Shown: positions 34,144-44,412, numbered from the stretch's first letter. The stretch: 64,000 bases of DNA from Cellulosimicrobium sp. CUA-896 (GCF_001942335.1 NZ_MKKH01000013.1:1-64000), one strand, 5' to 3'. Translations and numbers: made by a program. Notes: a model not told the origin generated them from the sequence alone.

Positions 34144-34980
34144 TCAGCGCATCGACGTGACGGGGAAGCCGTCCATGTCGTCGAACGACTGGTTCTCGCC
34201 GGCCATCGCCCACACGAACGAGTACGCGGCCGTGCCGACGCCGGAGTGGACCGACCAGCTCGGGGAGATGATCGCCTCCCGGTCGGCGACGACGAGGTGG
34301 CGGGTCTCGTCCGGGCGGCCGCACAGGTGCACCACGCGCGCCTCGGCGGGCACGTCGAAGTACAGGTAGCACTCGGTGCGGCGGTCGTGCGTGTGCGCCG
34401 GCATGGTGTTCCACATGCTGCCCTCGTGCAGCGAGGTGACGCCCATGACGATCTGGCAGGACTTCACGCCGTTCTCGTGGATGTACTGGTTGAGCGATCG
34501 GCGGTTCGACGTCACCTGGTCGCCGAGCTCGCGGACCGTGCCCTGGCCGGGCAGCGTGAGCACCGTCGGGTAGGCGGTGTGCGCGGGCGCGGAGAAGAGG
34601 TAGAACGCGGCGGCGCCCTCCTCGCCGGAGCCGGCGTTGGCGAACACGACCTCGCGCACGCCGCGGCCCACGTACAGGCACGCGCCCTTGGGCAGCTCGT
34701 GCACCTCGCCGTCGGTGGTCACGGTGCCCGTGCCGCCGACGTTGACGATGCCGACCTCGCGGTGCTCGAGGAAGTACTCGCTGCGGATCTCGTCGTAGGT
34801 CGGCAGCGGCAGCGGGGCGTCGCCGGGGACGGCGCCGCCGAGGACGATGCGGTCGTGGTGGGTGTAGGTGACGTTCACCTCGCCCGGGACGAAGAGGTCC
34901 TGGACGAGGAAGCGGTCGCGCAGCTCCTGCGTCGTCGCTCCGGGGATCTGCTCGGGGCTGGTGGCGTAGCGCTGTTCCAC
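34144..34980 (-). CDS. kduI: 5-dehydro-4-deoxy-D-glucuronate isomerase KduI
   Basis: Converts 5-keto-4-deoxyuronate (DKI) from unsaturated uronates into 2,5-diketo-3-deoxygluconate. The intact 278-residue protein has the cupin zinc ligands in MPAHTHDRRTECYLYFD, the N-terminal VPGEVNVTYTHHDRIVLGGA, FFLEHRE-like EYFLEHREVGIVNVGG and the C-terminal FVWAMAGENQSFDDMD. GTG 34980 is preceded by GGAGAGCAG. Last gene of the nine-gene operon that begins at 44160, followed by a strong terminator. Confidence 0.96.
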   Translation of the reverse strand: MEQRYATSPEQIPGATTQELRDRFLVQDLFVPGEVNVTYTHHDRIVLGGAVPGDAPLPLPTYDEIRSEYFLEHREVGIVNVGGTGTVTTDGEVHELPKGACLYVGRGVREVVFANAGSGEEGAAAFYLFSAPAHTAYPTVLTLPGQGTVRELGDQVTSNRRSLNQYIHENGVKSCQIVMGVTSLHEGSMWNTMPAHTHDRRTECYLYFDVPAEARVVHLCGRPDETRHLVVADREAIISPSWSVHSGVGTAAYSFVWAMAGENQSFDDMDGFPVTSMR

Positions 34981-35063
34981 GGGTCTGCTCTCCTGGGTGG
35001 TGCGGGTGGTGCTCGGTCAGGCGTGCGGTCGGGGCCGCCGCCGCGGGTGCGGTCGGCGCGGGC

Positions 35064-35828
35064 TCAGCGCACGAGCCAGCCGCCGTCCACGGGCAGGACC
35101 ACCCCGTGGACGTACGCGGCGGCGTCGGACGCGAGGAAGACGAGCGCCCCGGCGAGGTCGTCCGGCGTGCCCCACCGCGCGGCGGGGATGCGCTCGGCGA
35201 TCGAGCGCTCGCGGGCCTCGTCGGCGCGGATGGGCGCGGTGTTGTCTGTCGCCATGTAGCCGGGGGCGATCGCGTTGACGTTGACGCCGCGCGCGGCCCA
35301 CTCGTTCGCGAGGGCCTTGGTCAGCCCGGCGACGGCGTGCTTGGAGGCCGCGTACCCGGGCACGAGGATCCCGCCCTGGAACGACAGCATCGACGCGACG
35401 TTGACGATCTTCCCGGCGCCGCGCTCGAGCATGCCGCGGCCCACGGCCTGCGAGAGGTGGAAGACGGCGTCGAGATTGACGGCGAGCACGGCGTCCCAGT
35501 CCTCGACGGGGTGCTCGGCAGCCGGGGCGCGACGGATCGTGCCGGCGTTGTTCACCAGCACGTCGACGGCGCCGAGCGCCTCCTCGACCTCGGCGACGGC
35601 ACCGTGCAGCTCCGCGGGCGTCGCCGTGGTCAGGTCGCGCTGGACGCTGTGCACGCGACGCCCCAGCGCCTCGACCTTCGCGATCGTCTCGGTGGGCACG
35701 CTGCGGTCGAGCAGCGCGACGTCGGCGCCCGCCTCGGCGAGCGCGACGGCCGCCCCCTGCCCGAGCCCGCGGCTCGTGCCCGTGACGAGCGCGACCTTCC
35801 CGTCGAGACGGAACTGGTCGAGGATCAT
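35064..35828 (-). CDS. kduD: 2-keto-3-deoxygluconate 5-dehydrogenase KduD
   Basis: Short-chain dehydrogenase that interconverts 2,5-diketo-3-deoxygluconate and 2-keto-3-deoxygluconate. The 254-residue protein starts MILDQFRLDGKVALVTGTSR with the NAD motif TGTSRGLGQG, has NNAGTIRRAPA, the catalytic Ser in VNVASMLSFQGG and the YAASK catalytic pair, and ends HGVVLPVDGGWLVR. These match KduD more closely than generic dehydrogenases, and kduI is next to it. ATG 35828 overlaps the stop of the FAH-family gene (ATGA). Confidence 0.92.
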   Translation of the reverse strand: MILDQFRLDGKVALVTGTSRGLGQGAAVALAEAGADVALLDRSVPTETIAKVEALGRRVHSVQRDLTTATPAELHGAVAEVEEALGAVDVLVNNAGTIRRAPAAEHPVEDWDAVLAVNLDAVFHLSQAVGRGMLERGAGKIVNVASMLSFQGGILVPGYAASKHAVAGLTKALANEWAARGVNVNAIAPGYMATDNTAPIRADEARERSIAERIPAARWGTPDDLAGALVFLASDAAAYVHGVVLPVDGGWLVR

Positions 35829-36798
35829 GCGTGCACTCCTTCGGTGGTGGTGGTGGCGTGGGCGTGCGGCGCGTCGTCGCCGTCCGGCGAGGCGGCGCCC
35901 GGCGCGACGAACCGTGTCGTGAGCTCCCCGAGCCCGGCCACGCGGATCGTCACGGCGTCGCCCGCGGCGAGCGGCCGGTGCGCGTCGAGCGCCTCGGGGA
36001 GCTTCTGCGGGGTGCCGGTCGAGATCACGTCGCCCGGCTCGAGGGTGACGACGTGGCTGAGGTAGGACACGAGCCACGGCAGGCGGAACACCATCGTCGA
36101 CGTGCTCTGCGAGACGGTGACGGCGCCGTCGCGCACGACCTCGACGGTCAGGTCGTGGAAGTCCGCCACCTCGTCCGCGGTCACGACGGCCGGGCCGAGC
36201 TGGCCGAAGCCGTCGAAGCACTTGCCCATGGCCCACTGGCTCTGCCGGCGCTGCCACGCGCGGTCGGAGACGTCGTCGAACAGCGTGAACCCGGCGACGT
36301 GGTCCATCGCGTCCTCGACGGCGACCGCGTGGGCACGGCGGCCGATGACGACGGCGACCTCGCCCTCGTAGTCGACGTCGTCCGCCACCGCGGGCACGAC
36401 GACCGCGTCGGACGGGCCGCTCAGCGTGTTCGGCGTCTTGACGAACACGTCGGGGAACTCCGGGTCGTCCGCGGTCGGGTCCTGCCCGTCCGGGACGTGG
36501 CCGCGGTAGTTGTACCCGAGGCACAGGACCGTGCGGGGCCGCACCGGGGGAGCCAGGTGCACGTCGGCGGCCCGGGGGAGCGTGGCGAGCGCGTCGGCGT
36601 CCGCGGCGACCCTCCCGACGGCGTCGCGCACCCAGGCGGTCAGCTCCGGGTCGGCGAGCACGTGGGTGACCGTGACCCCGGCGCCGAGCGACCGGGGCGA
36701 GGTCGAGCAGGCGGTCGACGCCGCCGTCGGACACGAGCGCGCCCGGGCGCTCGGTCGCGGCCCCTCCGCGGCCGAGGGACGTGGGTCACGAGCCTCAC
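35825..36798 (-). CDS. Fumarylacetoacetate hydrolase (FAH)-family enzyme
   Basis: FAH-fold enzymes cut or decarboxylate C-C bonds in 2-keto acids. Restored length is about 325 residues. Seen are LCLGYNYRGHVPDG, the metal ligands in DYEGEVAVVIGRRA and GFTLFDDVSDRAWQ, KCFDGFGQLGPAVV and the C-terminal PGDVISTGTPQ. The first 60 residues are split by two 2-base losses near 36760 and 36714 (the second in a G run). The start GTG 36798 is supported by the GTGA overlap with the GH88 stop. By analogy with 2,4-diketo-3-deoxy-L-rhamnonate hydrolases it may act on a diketo-deoxy sugar acid here. That is inference. Confidence 0.85.
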
Positions 36799-37969
36799 CA
36801 GTACTTCACCCACCCCGGGAGCGTGTGGCGCACGAGCGCCTCGAGGTAGAAGTAGTCGCCCCACAGGCTGCCCTCGTCGACGCCGATGCTCTTCGGCGCG
36901 TCGTAGACGGAGTGCAGGAGGAGCGCGTCGGACTCGACGCCCTCGGCCGCGGGCGTGTACCCCGCGACGAGCGCGCGCAGCATGTCCAGGGACGCGGCGG
37001 CGTAGCGCTCGCGGCGCTCCGGGTCGGTCTCGACGGAGGCGAGCTCGTGCAGCCCCGCCGCGGCGATGGCACCGGAGGAGCTGTCGCGCGGGGCGCCGCT
37101 GCCGTCGGTGTAGACGAGGTCCCAGTAGGGCACGCCGTCGGACGGCAGGTGGGCGAGGAAGTAGTCGGCGCACCGCCGCGACGCGTCGAGCAGCGCGGGG
37201 TTCCCCGTGACCTGGTGGTTCATCGCGAACCCGTAGATGCCCCACGCCTGGCCGCGGGCCCAGCACGAGTCGTCGCCGGCGCCCTGCTCGGTCCCGCCGC
37301 GCAGCGGCTCGCCCGTGACCGGGTCCCAGTAGAACGTGTGGAACGTCGTGTCGTCGTCGCGCACGATGTGCGTGGCGAGCTGCGTGGTGTGGCGGCGGAC
37401 GGCGTCGGGGAAGCGCTCCTCGCCCGTCTGCTCGCCGGCCCAGGTGAGCAGCGGCATGTTCATGAGGCTGTCGACGATGGTCCGGCCCCGCTGCGCCGGG
37501 TCGGACAGGTCGCCCCACGCCTGGAGGATGCCCGCCGGCTCGAGGAACCGGACCATGAGGTGGTCGGCGGCCGACAGGGCGGCGCGCCGCGCCGTCTGGT
37601 CGCCGAGCAGGCGCCACGGCGCGACGCAGGACAGCGTGTAGAGGAACCCGAGGTCGTGCGTCTGCAGGTCCTCGCCCTGGTCGACGCGCCGCGCGAAGTC
37701 CGCGACGTGCCGCTCGCCCGCCGCGCGGAACGCCACGTCACCGGTGAGCTCGAACGCGAGCCACTGCACGCCCGGCCAGAAGCTCGTCGTCCAGCCCCGG
37801 TTCGCGCCCTCGGCGAAGTCGGCGTCGCGGGTCGCGGCGGGTAGAGGCCGCCGCGCGTGGTGTCGTCGGGGTAGCGGTCGCCGAACGCGGCGATGTTGCG
37901 TCGGACGGTCGCGAGCGCGGCGTCGACGGCGGGTGCGAGCTCGGTGGCGAGCCCGGTGGCGAGCGTCAT
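36795..37969 (-). CDS. GH88 unsaturated glucuronyl hydrolase
   Basis: Releases 4-deoxy-unsaturated uronic acid from the non-reducing end of lyase products by hydrating the double bond. Restored length is 391 residues, close to bacterial UGL. Family motifs include an Asp in IVDSLMNMPLLTWA (equivalent to the first catalytic Asp region), DDSCWARGQAWGIYGFAMN, and VPYWDLVY with RDSSSGAIAAAGLHEL. There is no signal peptide, so it acts in the cytoplasm on imported oligosaccharides. One base is missing near 37848 shortly after GGLYP. ATG 37969 follows GAAGGAAG. Part of the coupled operon ending in kduD-kduI. Confidence 0.92.
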
Positions 37970-38066
37970 CGGGGAACTTCCTTCTGCTCCGGCGCTCGCG
38001 GCGCCGGACGGTCGGTGGACGGACCGCGGTGGCGGACCGTGACGAGGACGGGGACTGCGGGGTCGG

Positions 38067-38804
38067 TCAGCGGGACGGGCCGGTCGGCGCGGGGACCGTG
38101 CCGAGGGCGGAGTGCAGCGCGAAGCGCGCCCCGCCCCACGCGGCGAACAGCAGGGGGGCCAGGGCCAGCCCGAGGCCGACGGCGGGGCGAGCGGCGACCA
38201 GCGAGAGGAGCATCGCCAGCACGACCAGGGCGGGCACGGTCAGGTACCAGCGGCGCACCGCGGCGAACAGCGAGGCGCGGAGCAGGTCGCGCAGGCGCGC
38301 GGCGGGGTGGTCGGGCAGGGCGACGGCGGCGACCAGCGTCGTCAGCGCGGTCAGCGCGACGAGGGTCACCAGGACCGGGATCGCGACCGCGCCGGCCGGG
38401 TGGCCCCACACGACGCGGACGTCGACCGCGAGGACGACGACGAGCCCCGTGGCGAGAGCACCGAGCGCGACGGCGCGCCGCCACTGGGCGCGGTACGTGC
38501 GCCACCAGGTGCGGACGACCGGCGCCGAGGAGTCCGCGCTGACCGCGCCGAAGACACCGAAGGCGGCGACGACGGCGGGCGCGCACAGCGGCGCGAGGAG
38601 CGCGAGCGCGGGCCAGGACGCCGCCGGGTCCGTGGTCGCGGCGAGCGCCACCAGGGGCAGGCAGCCGAGCACGAGCAGCATGTTCGTGGCCATGCCGGCG
38701 TAGACCGTGGCGAACACGAGCGCGTACGTCTCGTGCGACACGAGCCGCTTGCGCGCGCCGGGCCGGCCGGTGGGGGCGTGCACGGTGGTCGCCACGGCGC
38801 TCAC
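38067..38804 (-). CDS. DUF624 (YesL-like) membrane protein
   Basis: Integral membrane protein of the DUF624 family, often found with carbohydrate ABC permeases such as the B. subtilis yes cluster for rhamnogalacturonan. The 245-residue protein has about six membrane helices (for example YAGMATNMLLVLGCLPLVAL and the paired helices near residues 120-165) and the family pattern with small residues and a conserved RW in AAVRRWYLTVPALV. Its molecular role is unknown; it may aid transporter assembly. GTG 38804 overlaps the permease stop (GTGA). Confidence 0.85.
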   Translation of the reverse strand: MSAVATTVHAPTGRPGARKRLVSHETYALVFATVYAGMATNMLLVLGCLPLVALAATTDPAASWPALALLAPLCAPAVVAAFGVFGAVSADSSAPVVRTWWRTYRAQWRRAVALGALATGLVVVLAVDVRVVWGHPAGAVAIPVLVTLVALTALTTLVAAVALPDHPAARLRDLLRASLFAAVRRWYLTVPALVVLAMLLSLVAARPAVGLGLALAPLLFAAWGGARFALHSALGTVPAPTGPSR

Positions 38805-39708
38805 CCCTTGAGCCCGGTCGACGCGACGCCCTCGACGAAGTACCGCTGGCCGAGCAGGAAGATGATCGCGATCGGCAGCACGGACAGGACGGAGCCCGTC
38901 ATGATGAGCGCGTGCTCGGCGTTGTACTGGCCGATGAACGACTTCAGACCCAGCTGGATCGTCCACAGGTCGGGGCTGCGCAGGTAGATGAGCGGCCCGA
39001 GGTAGTCGTTCCAGGTGTTGACGAACATGAGCAGGGTCAGGCTCGCGATGGCGGGCACGGACAGCGGCATCATGATGCGCCGCCAGATCCCGTACTCGCT
39101 GAGGCCGTCGAGACGCGCGGCCTCGCTCAGCTCCTCGGGGATGGTCTCGAAGAACTGCTTCATGAGGAAGACGCCGAAGGCGCTGAACGTCTGCAGCGCG
39201 ATGATCGCCCACAGGGTGTTCGACAGCCCGGCCTCGGACAGCATGATGAACTGGGGGATCATGTACGACTGCCACGGCACGGCGATGGTGCCGATGTAGA
39301 GCAGGAACAGCGCGTCGCGGCCGCGGAAGCGCATCTTGGAGAACCCGTACGCCGCGAAGCTGCCGGTGACGACCTGGAGCACCGTGACCGTGACCGACAG
39401 GATGAGCGTGTTCTTCAGCCACGTCGTCATGTCCGCGCGTTCCCAGATGTCCACGTAGTTCTGCCAGACGACGGGGTCCGGGAACACTGGATCGGGACGG
39501 TGAAGACCTGGTTGTTCGTCTTCAGCGAGGAGACGACCATCCAGAAGAAGGGCAGGAGGATCGCGGCCGCCGCGACGATCATGAGGGTGTAGCCGAGCGC
39601 CTTGCCGACCACGGGGGTCGCGCGGCGCGGGCGGCGCGGGCGCGGGTCGTCGGCGACGGTCGCCGGTACCGGAGCGGGGCCGGGAGTGGGGGTGTCGAGC
39701 GTGGCCAT
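38801..39708 (-). CDS. Carbohydrate ABC permease, MalG type
   Basis: Inner-membrane subunit of a sugar ABC importer (CUT1 family). Restored length is 302 residues. It has six predicted helices and the EAA loop that contacts the ATPase (EELSEAARLDGLSEYGIWRRI split around the Gly). The tail after the last helix, RYFVEGVASTGLKG, is typical of MalG-type permeases. One G is missing near 39489 (CAGTGGTTC read as CAGTGTTC) between FTVPIQ and FPDPVVWQNYVDIW. ATG 39708 overlaps the MalF-type stop by one base (TGATG). Confidence 0.93.
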
Positions 39709-40672
39709 CAGCTCTCCCTCCTCTTGTTCACGACGAACTGGAAGACCGTCACGAGGATGCAGATCAGGAACAGCGCGACCGAGACCGCCGACGCGTAGCC
39801 GAACTGGTTCTCGACGAAGCCCTTCTGCCAGATGTACTGGCTGAGCACGAGCGTCGACTGCCCGGGGCCGCCGTTGGTCATGACGAGGATGAGGTCGAAG
39901 ATCTTGAAGCTCTGGATCGTCAGCATGACGGTGACGAAGAACATCGTCGGGCGCAGGCCCGGGAGCGTGACGTTCCAGAACCGCTGCCAGGCGTTCGCGC
40001 CGTCCATGCGCGCGGCCTCGTAGAGCTGGGCGGGCACGGTCTGCAGGCCGGCGAGGAGCAGGAGCATGTAGTAGCCCATCTCGCGCCACACGCTGACGAG
40101 GATGACGGCGGGCATCGCCCAGGCGCTCGAGGTGGTCCACCCGGGCGGGTTGTCGACGCCGAGCGCGCGCAGCATCTGGTTGAGCGGGCCGAACTCGGGG
40201 CTGAACAGCATGTTCCACACCACGCGATCGCGACCACCGACGTGATGTAGGGGAAGAACGCCACCGTGCGGAAGAAGGCGACGCCGCGCAGCTTCCGGTT
40301 GAGCAGGAGCGCGAGGCCGAGGGAGGCGGCGAGCGTCAGCGGGATGTGGATCACCGCGTAGTACAGGGTGTTGAGCAGCGCCCTGTGGAAGCTGGTGTCC
40401 GCGACGAGGCGCGTGAAGTTGTCGAGCCCGATCCACTGCGCGACGCCGAAGACGTTCCAGTTGGTGAACGAGATGTAGAACAGCGTGACGACCGGGATCA
40501 GGGTCAGCAGCCCGAAGCCGAGGAAGTTCGGCAGGATGAAGCTGTACCCGACCAGGGTGTTGCGCAGCCGGAGGCGGCTCCCGGCGCGGCGGCGGTCCGT
40601 CGGAGGACGCGTCGGCGCGTCCGGACCGTCCGTCCGGGGCCGCGACTGCTCGTCGGCGGCGATCGTGGACAT
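39708..40672 (-). CDS. Carbohydrate ABC permease, MalF type
   Basis: Partner permease of the CUT1-type importer. Restored length is 321 residues. It shows VGYSFILPNFLGFGLLTLIP, periplasmic NWNVFGVAQWIGLDNF, and the EAA loop VPAQLYEAARMDGANAWQRF with FWNVTLPGLRPTM. One G is missing near 40226 (GCGGTGGTG read as GCGTGGTG) between VVAIA and VVWNMLFSPEFG. A ribosome binding site CAGGAGT precedes ATG 40672. It lies between the solute-binding protein and the MalG-type gene. No ATPase gene is in the window. Confidence 0.93.
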
Positions 40673-40792
40673 CGTGGGGACTCCTGTGTCTGGAAGCTCG
40701 GTGCGGTGCCGTGCGCCCCGGGGCGCCGCTGCTCGCGGTCGCGGCGCCCGGGGTGGTGCGGCGGGGGGACCCGCCGGCGGTGTGCCGGTGGG

Positions 40793-42112
40793 TCAGCCGA
40801 TGCCGGCCTCGGAGGCGGCGCGGCTCTCCGCCTCGGTGATCGCGGCGTCGATCGGCGTCGACTCGGACATCACGGCCGTGTGCAGGTCGTTGAGGATGTT
40901 CTGCACCGCCGCGGTGCTCGCGGCGACCGGGTTCTCCGGCTTCGTCTCGTGCGTGCCGAACGCGAAGCGCGACAGGTCGTCGGTGGGCACGCCCTCGAGC
41001 GAGAAGAACGTCTCGACGACCGAGTCGGTGAACAGCGCGGGCGTGATGCCGATCTCGGCGAGCGCCTGCGCGCCGCCCTCGCCCGCGGCGAACGCGAGGA
41101 AGTCCTTGGCGGCCTGGACCTTCTCCTCGTCGATGGCCGGGTTGATGCCCATGCCGGTCGGGTCGCCGAACGTCACCGGGACGTTGTCGGTGCCGGTCGT
41201 GGACTCGTCCTGCTGGGGCGCCGGCGCCATGCCCCACGCGAACTCGTCCGCCTCGCCGCTGTCCTGCTGCGCGATGAGCGTCGCGGCGTACCACGTGCCC
41301 ATCGGCATCATCGCGGCCTGCTGCGTGCCGAACTGCGTCTGGTAGCTCAGCGAGTTCGTCGTCACCGTGCCATAGCTCGGCTGCGCGCCGGCGGCCTGGA
41401 GGTCGAGCACGCGCTCGTAGTACGGAGCGAGGAAGGAGTAGTCCGCGCTGTCGAGCGACGCGTCCTCGCTCTGGGCGAGCGCGAAGCCCTGCACGGTGGA
41501 CTGCCACGAGTGCTGGTAGGTGCCGGTGGCCTGGGAGCCCGCGCCCTCGAACGCCGTCGTGAGGTCCTTGGCGGTCTGGGCGTAGTCGTCCCACGTCCAC
41601 GAACCGTCGGGCTGGGCGACGCCGGCCTGGTCGAAGAGGTCCTTGTTGTAGTACAGGACCCACGAGTCCTGGCGGTAGGGCACCGCGTAGTGCGCGCCCT
41701 CGGCCTCGTACGCGTCGAGGCCGCCCGTGTCGGGGTCGAGCTCGGAGGCGACGTCGGACACGTCGAGCAGCTGCTGGCCCGACTGGTACGTGTAGAAGTT
41801 CTTGAGGTTCTTCAGGATGTAGATGTCCGGCGCGGTGCCGGCCGCGAGGTCCGCGGTCATCTGCGTGTCGTAGTCGTTGCCGGCCGCGTACTCCGTGACC
41901 TCGACCGTGACGTCGGGGTTCTCCTCGTGGAACGCGTCGGCGAGCGTCTGGAACTCGGGGGTCTGGGACAGGCTCCAGCCCGCGAGCGTCAGGGTGACGG
42001 GGCCGTCGGCGGTGGCGGTCTCGCCACCGGACTCGCCCCCGCCGCCGCAGGCCGTGAGGGTGAGGGCGACGACGGCGGCGGTGCCGATCGCGATCGGGGT
42101 CGTGCGCTTCAT
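40793..42112 (-). CDS. Sugar ABC transporter solute-binding lipoprotein
   Basis: Extracellular receptor for the CUT1 importer. The intact 439-residue protein has a lipoprotein signal (MKRTTPIAIGTAAVVALT, lipobox LTAC, Cys about residue 22) and the family features TLTLAGWSLSQTPEFQTLADAF, NDYDTQMTADLAAGTAPDIY, YRQDSWVLYYNKDLFDQAG and PTGMGINPAIDEEK. Aromatic residues around AAGTAPDIYILKNLKNFYTY suggest a carbohydrate ligand; the context argues for uronate-containing oligosaccharides. ATG 42112 has AAGGA upstream. Highly expressed position as second gene of the operon. Confidence 0.93.
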   Translation of the reverse strand: MKRTTPIAIGTAAVVALTLTACGGGGESGGETATADGPVTLTLAGWSLSQTPEFQTLADAFHEENPDVTVEVTEYAAGNDYDTQMTADLAAGTAPDIYILKNLKNFYTYQSGQQLLDVSDVASELDPDTGGLDAYEAEGAHYAVPYRQDSWVLYYNKDLFDQAGVAQPDGSWTWDDYAQTAKDLTTAFEGAGSQATGTYQHSWQSTVQGFALAQSEDASLDSADYSFLAPYYERVLDLQAAGAQPSYGTVTTNSLSYQTQFGTQQAAMMPMGTWYAATLIAQQDSGEADEFAWGMAPAPQQDESTTGTDNVPVTFGDPTGMGINPAIDEEKVQAAKDFLAFAAGEGGAQALAEIGITPALFTDSVVETFFSLEGVPTDDLSRFAFGTHETKPENPVAASTAAVQNILNDLHTAVMSESTPIDAAITEAESRAASEAGIG

Positions 42113-42193
42113 TCCTTGCTCTCCTTCGAGTGAGGCGGCCCGACGTCGGGCCTGTCCGCTCGCCCGGGGCGGGTCCGGGCTCGTGGGTCGGGG

Positions 42194-44160
42194 TCAGGGC
42201 AGGTCGGTGAGCGTGCGCTCCCCGTCCGGCCACTGCACGGCGGCAGTACGTCCTGCCGCCGCGAGATCGATCTCCGGCTGCGCGGGCTGGGCAGCCGGGT
42301 GGTCGGTGCCGGCATCGTGCGCCGTGCGGGTCAGGGTGACGAGCGCGGCGTGCCAGACGCCGGGCTCGGCGGGCAGGTCGACGACGTCGACGTGCGACTG
42401 CGCGCCGAGCGCAGAGGCGTCCGCACGGCGCTCGGTCCGGACGGCGCCGACGGCGCCGACGGCGTCGCCGCCGAGCGGGACGACGGCGGCGTCGAGACCG
42501 TCGCCGTCCACGACGGGCCAGCCGCCCACGCGCAGGCGCACGTCGTCGGGCCCGAGGCCGTCGGCGAGCGCGTCGACGCGCGCGAGGCGGACCTCCCACG
42601 GCCCGCGCACGAGCGAGACGACGTGAGGGTGCCAGGCGTCGGTGAGCGTGCCGGGCAGGCCGGAGCCGTGGTCGCGGCCGCCGAGCTCGGGCTCGAGCCA
42701 GCGGACCCGCGCGGTCGAGGCGGCGACGCGACGGGGGCCTCGCCGGGGGACTGCGCGACCCGGGCACCGAGCGCGTGCCAGCCGGCGCGGTGCGTGGCAC
42801 GGCCGTCGGCGTCGACGAGCGCGACGGTCTGCTCGACGGGTGAGACGCGGCTCGCGACGTCGGACCAGGGGGCGGTGGCGGTCGAGTAGCCCAGGCGGGC
42901 GTACAGCGGGGAGTCGGCGACCCGGTCGCCCTCGCGGGCGTGGTCGGTGCCGTGGTTGACGACGCGCACGACGCCGTCGGCCCGTGTCCCGCTGACGACC
43001 CAGCCCGGGGCGCGCACGGCGCGCAGCACGTCGCCGCGCTCGACCGGCAGCGGCTCCTCGGTCGCGGTCCAGGCGGGGTGGTCGGCCGGCAGCGCGAGAC
43101 CGAGGAGGCCCTTGCTCGCCCAGTACGGCGAGCCGGGGCCGGTGTACGTCTGGGCGATCGGCAGCCACTCGTGGTGCCACCCCTGGGTCAGCAGCCCGCG
43201 CGCGTCGGGCGCGCCGCGGTCGGCGAAGTGCGCGACGATCCCCGACGCGGCGCGGCGCAGCGCACCGGGGGAGTGCGACGGCACCTCGGCGATGGCGCCG
43301 ACCCAGAAGGGAGCGGCGGCCGCGAAGCGGTAGGTGAGGGAGCGGCCCTGGAGCAGCGGGGACCCGTCACCGCCCACGAGCGCGAGCGCGTCGTCGAGGT
43401 AGCGGTCGAGGAGCTGGACGTCGCGCTCGCGGCGCGGCGCGGCGAGGTCCTCCGCGCCGCGCATGCGCGCCCACAGCGTGGGGTACAGGTGCAGGGCCCA
43501 GCCGGCGTAGTGGTCGAACGACCGCTCGTCGCCGTCGGCCAGCCAGCCGTCCTCGCGCTCGAAGCCGTCGTGCGTCGCGAGGTCCTCGGCCATCTCGTCG
43601 AGGGAGTGCGGGCCGCCGACCGAGCGCAGGAACGTCTGCACGACGAGGCGGAACCAGACCCAGTTGATGCGGGGGTACGTGTCGTCGCCGACGGCCTCGG
43701 CGAGGTAGTCGACGAGCTGCTCCTGCACGAGCGGCGACAGCCCGTCCCAGATCCACTCGCGCGTGAGGTCGAGCACGAGCGCGAGCGAGGCCGCCTCGAC
43801 CTTCGCCTGCGCGTGCTCGGACATCCGCAGCCAGCGGTCGGGCGCGTGCGGGTCGGAACCCGCCGCGAGCCCGTCGGCGTACCACTGCGCGTACCCGTGC
43901 GGGTCCGCGCCGCGCTCGCCCGCCAGGCGGAAGCCGGCGAGGAGGAACGTGCGGGCGAAGCCCTCGAGTCCGTCGACGGCGCGGCCGTAGCCGCCCTCGG
44001 GGCCGGGGAGCGTGATCCGGGCGTGGCCCGCGGACGCGTAGGGTCGCACCGCGGCGAGCAGCGAGTCGCCGAAGGCGACCCACCGCGCACGGTCCCACCC
44101 GGTCAGGGGGCTCGTGGCGGGCGCGGCGGCCGGCTGCGGCCTGGTGCCCTCGAGCGTCAT
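42194..44160 (-). CDS. DUF2264-domain protein, possible glycan-active enzyme
   Basis: First gene of the uronate operon. Restored length is 655 residues. The N-terminal two-thirds match the DUF2264 pattern of an (alpha/alpha) toroid: PLTGWDRARWVAFGDSLLAA, GPEGGYGRAVDGLEGFARTF, NWVWFRLVVQTFLR, GWLADGDERSFDHYAGWALH and YPTLWARM. The C-terminal part is beta-rich (RVSPVEQTVALVDADG). No signal peptide, so cytoplasmic. DUF2264 proteins occur in pectin and glycosaminoglycan loci, but I know no firmly assigned reaction. One C is missing near 42738 (a run of six read as five). ATG 44160 has a good GGAGG at five bases. Confidence 0.88.
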
Positions 44161-44412
44161 CGCGTCCTCCGTCGACTGCACGGCGCCTCTGCGCGCCGCG
44201 GGTGCTGCTGCGTTGCTGCTGGTGCTGCGTCCGTGATCGGCGTCACCAGACGTCGTGCCGGTCCGAACAGTTCCGCAGTCAACCGTTCAGAAACAGACCC
44301 TGTCAAGTGCGTCACTCTTCTGTTATGATCACTTCTGATCGATTGCCTGGTCGACACGCAGATCAACGACACGCCGGTGACGACGCCGGACGTCAGACCT
44401 CGACGGAGAGAG
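44161..44412. promoter_or_regulatory. Divergent control region of the uronate locus
   Basis: 252 bases between the DUF2264 operon and the heparinase-like gene, with a distinctly lower GC stretch at about 44280-44350. TATGAT (44324-44329) is a good -10 box for the rightward gene, with TGTCAA 17 bases upstream as a weak -35. The reverse of TGTCAA is TTGACA, a perfect -35 for the leftward operon, though its -10 is unclear. CAGAA-type elements recur (within 44289-44296 and, reversed, 44317-44337), and TGATCA at 44327-44332 is a short palindrome. These are candidate sites for the regulator at 46416. Confidence 0.55.
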
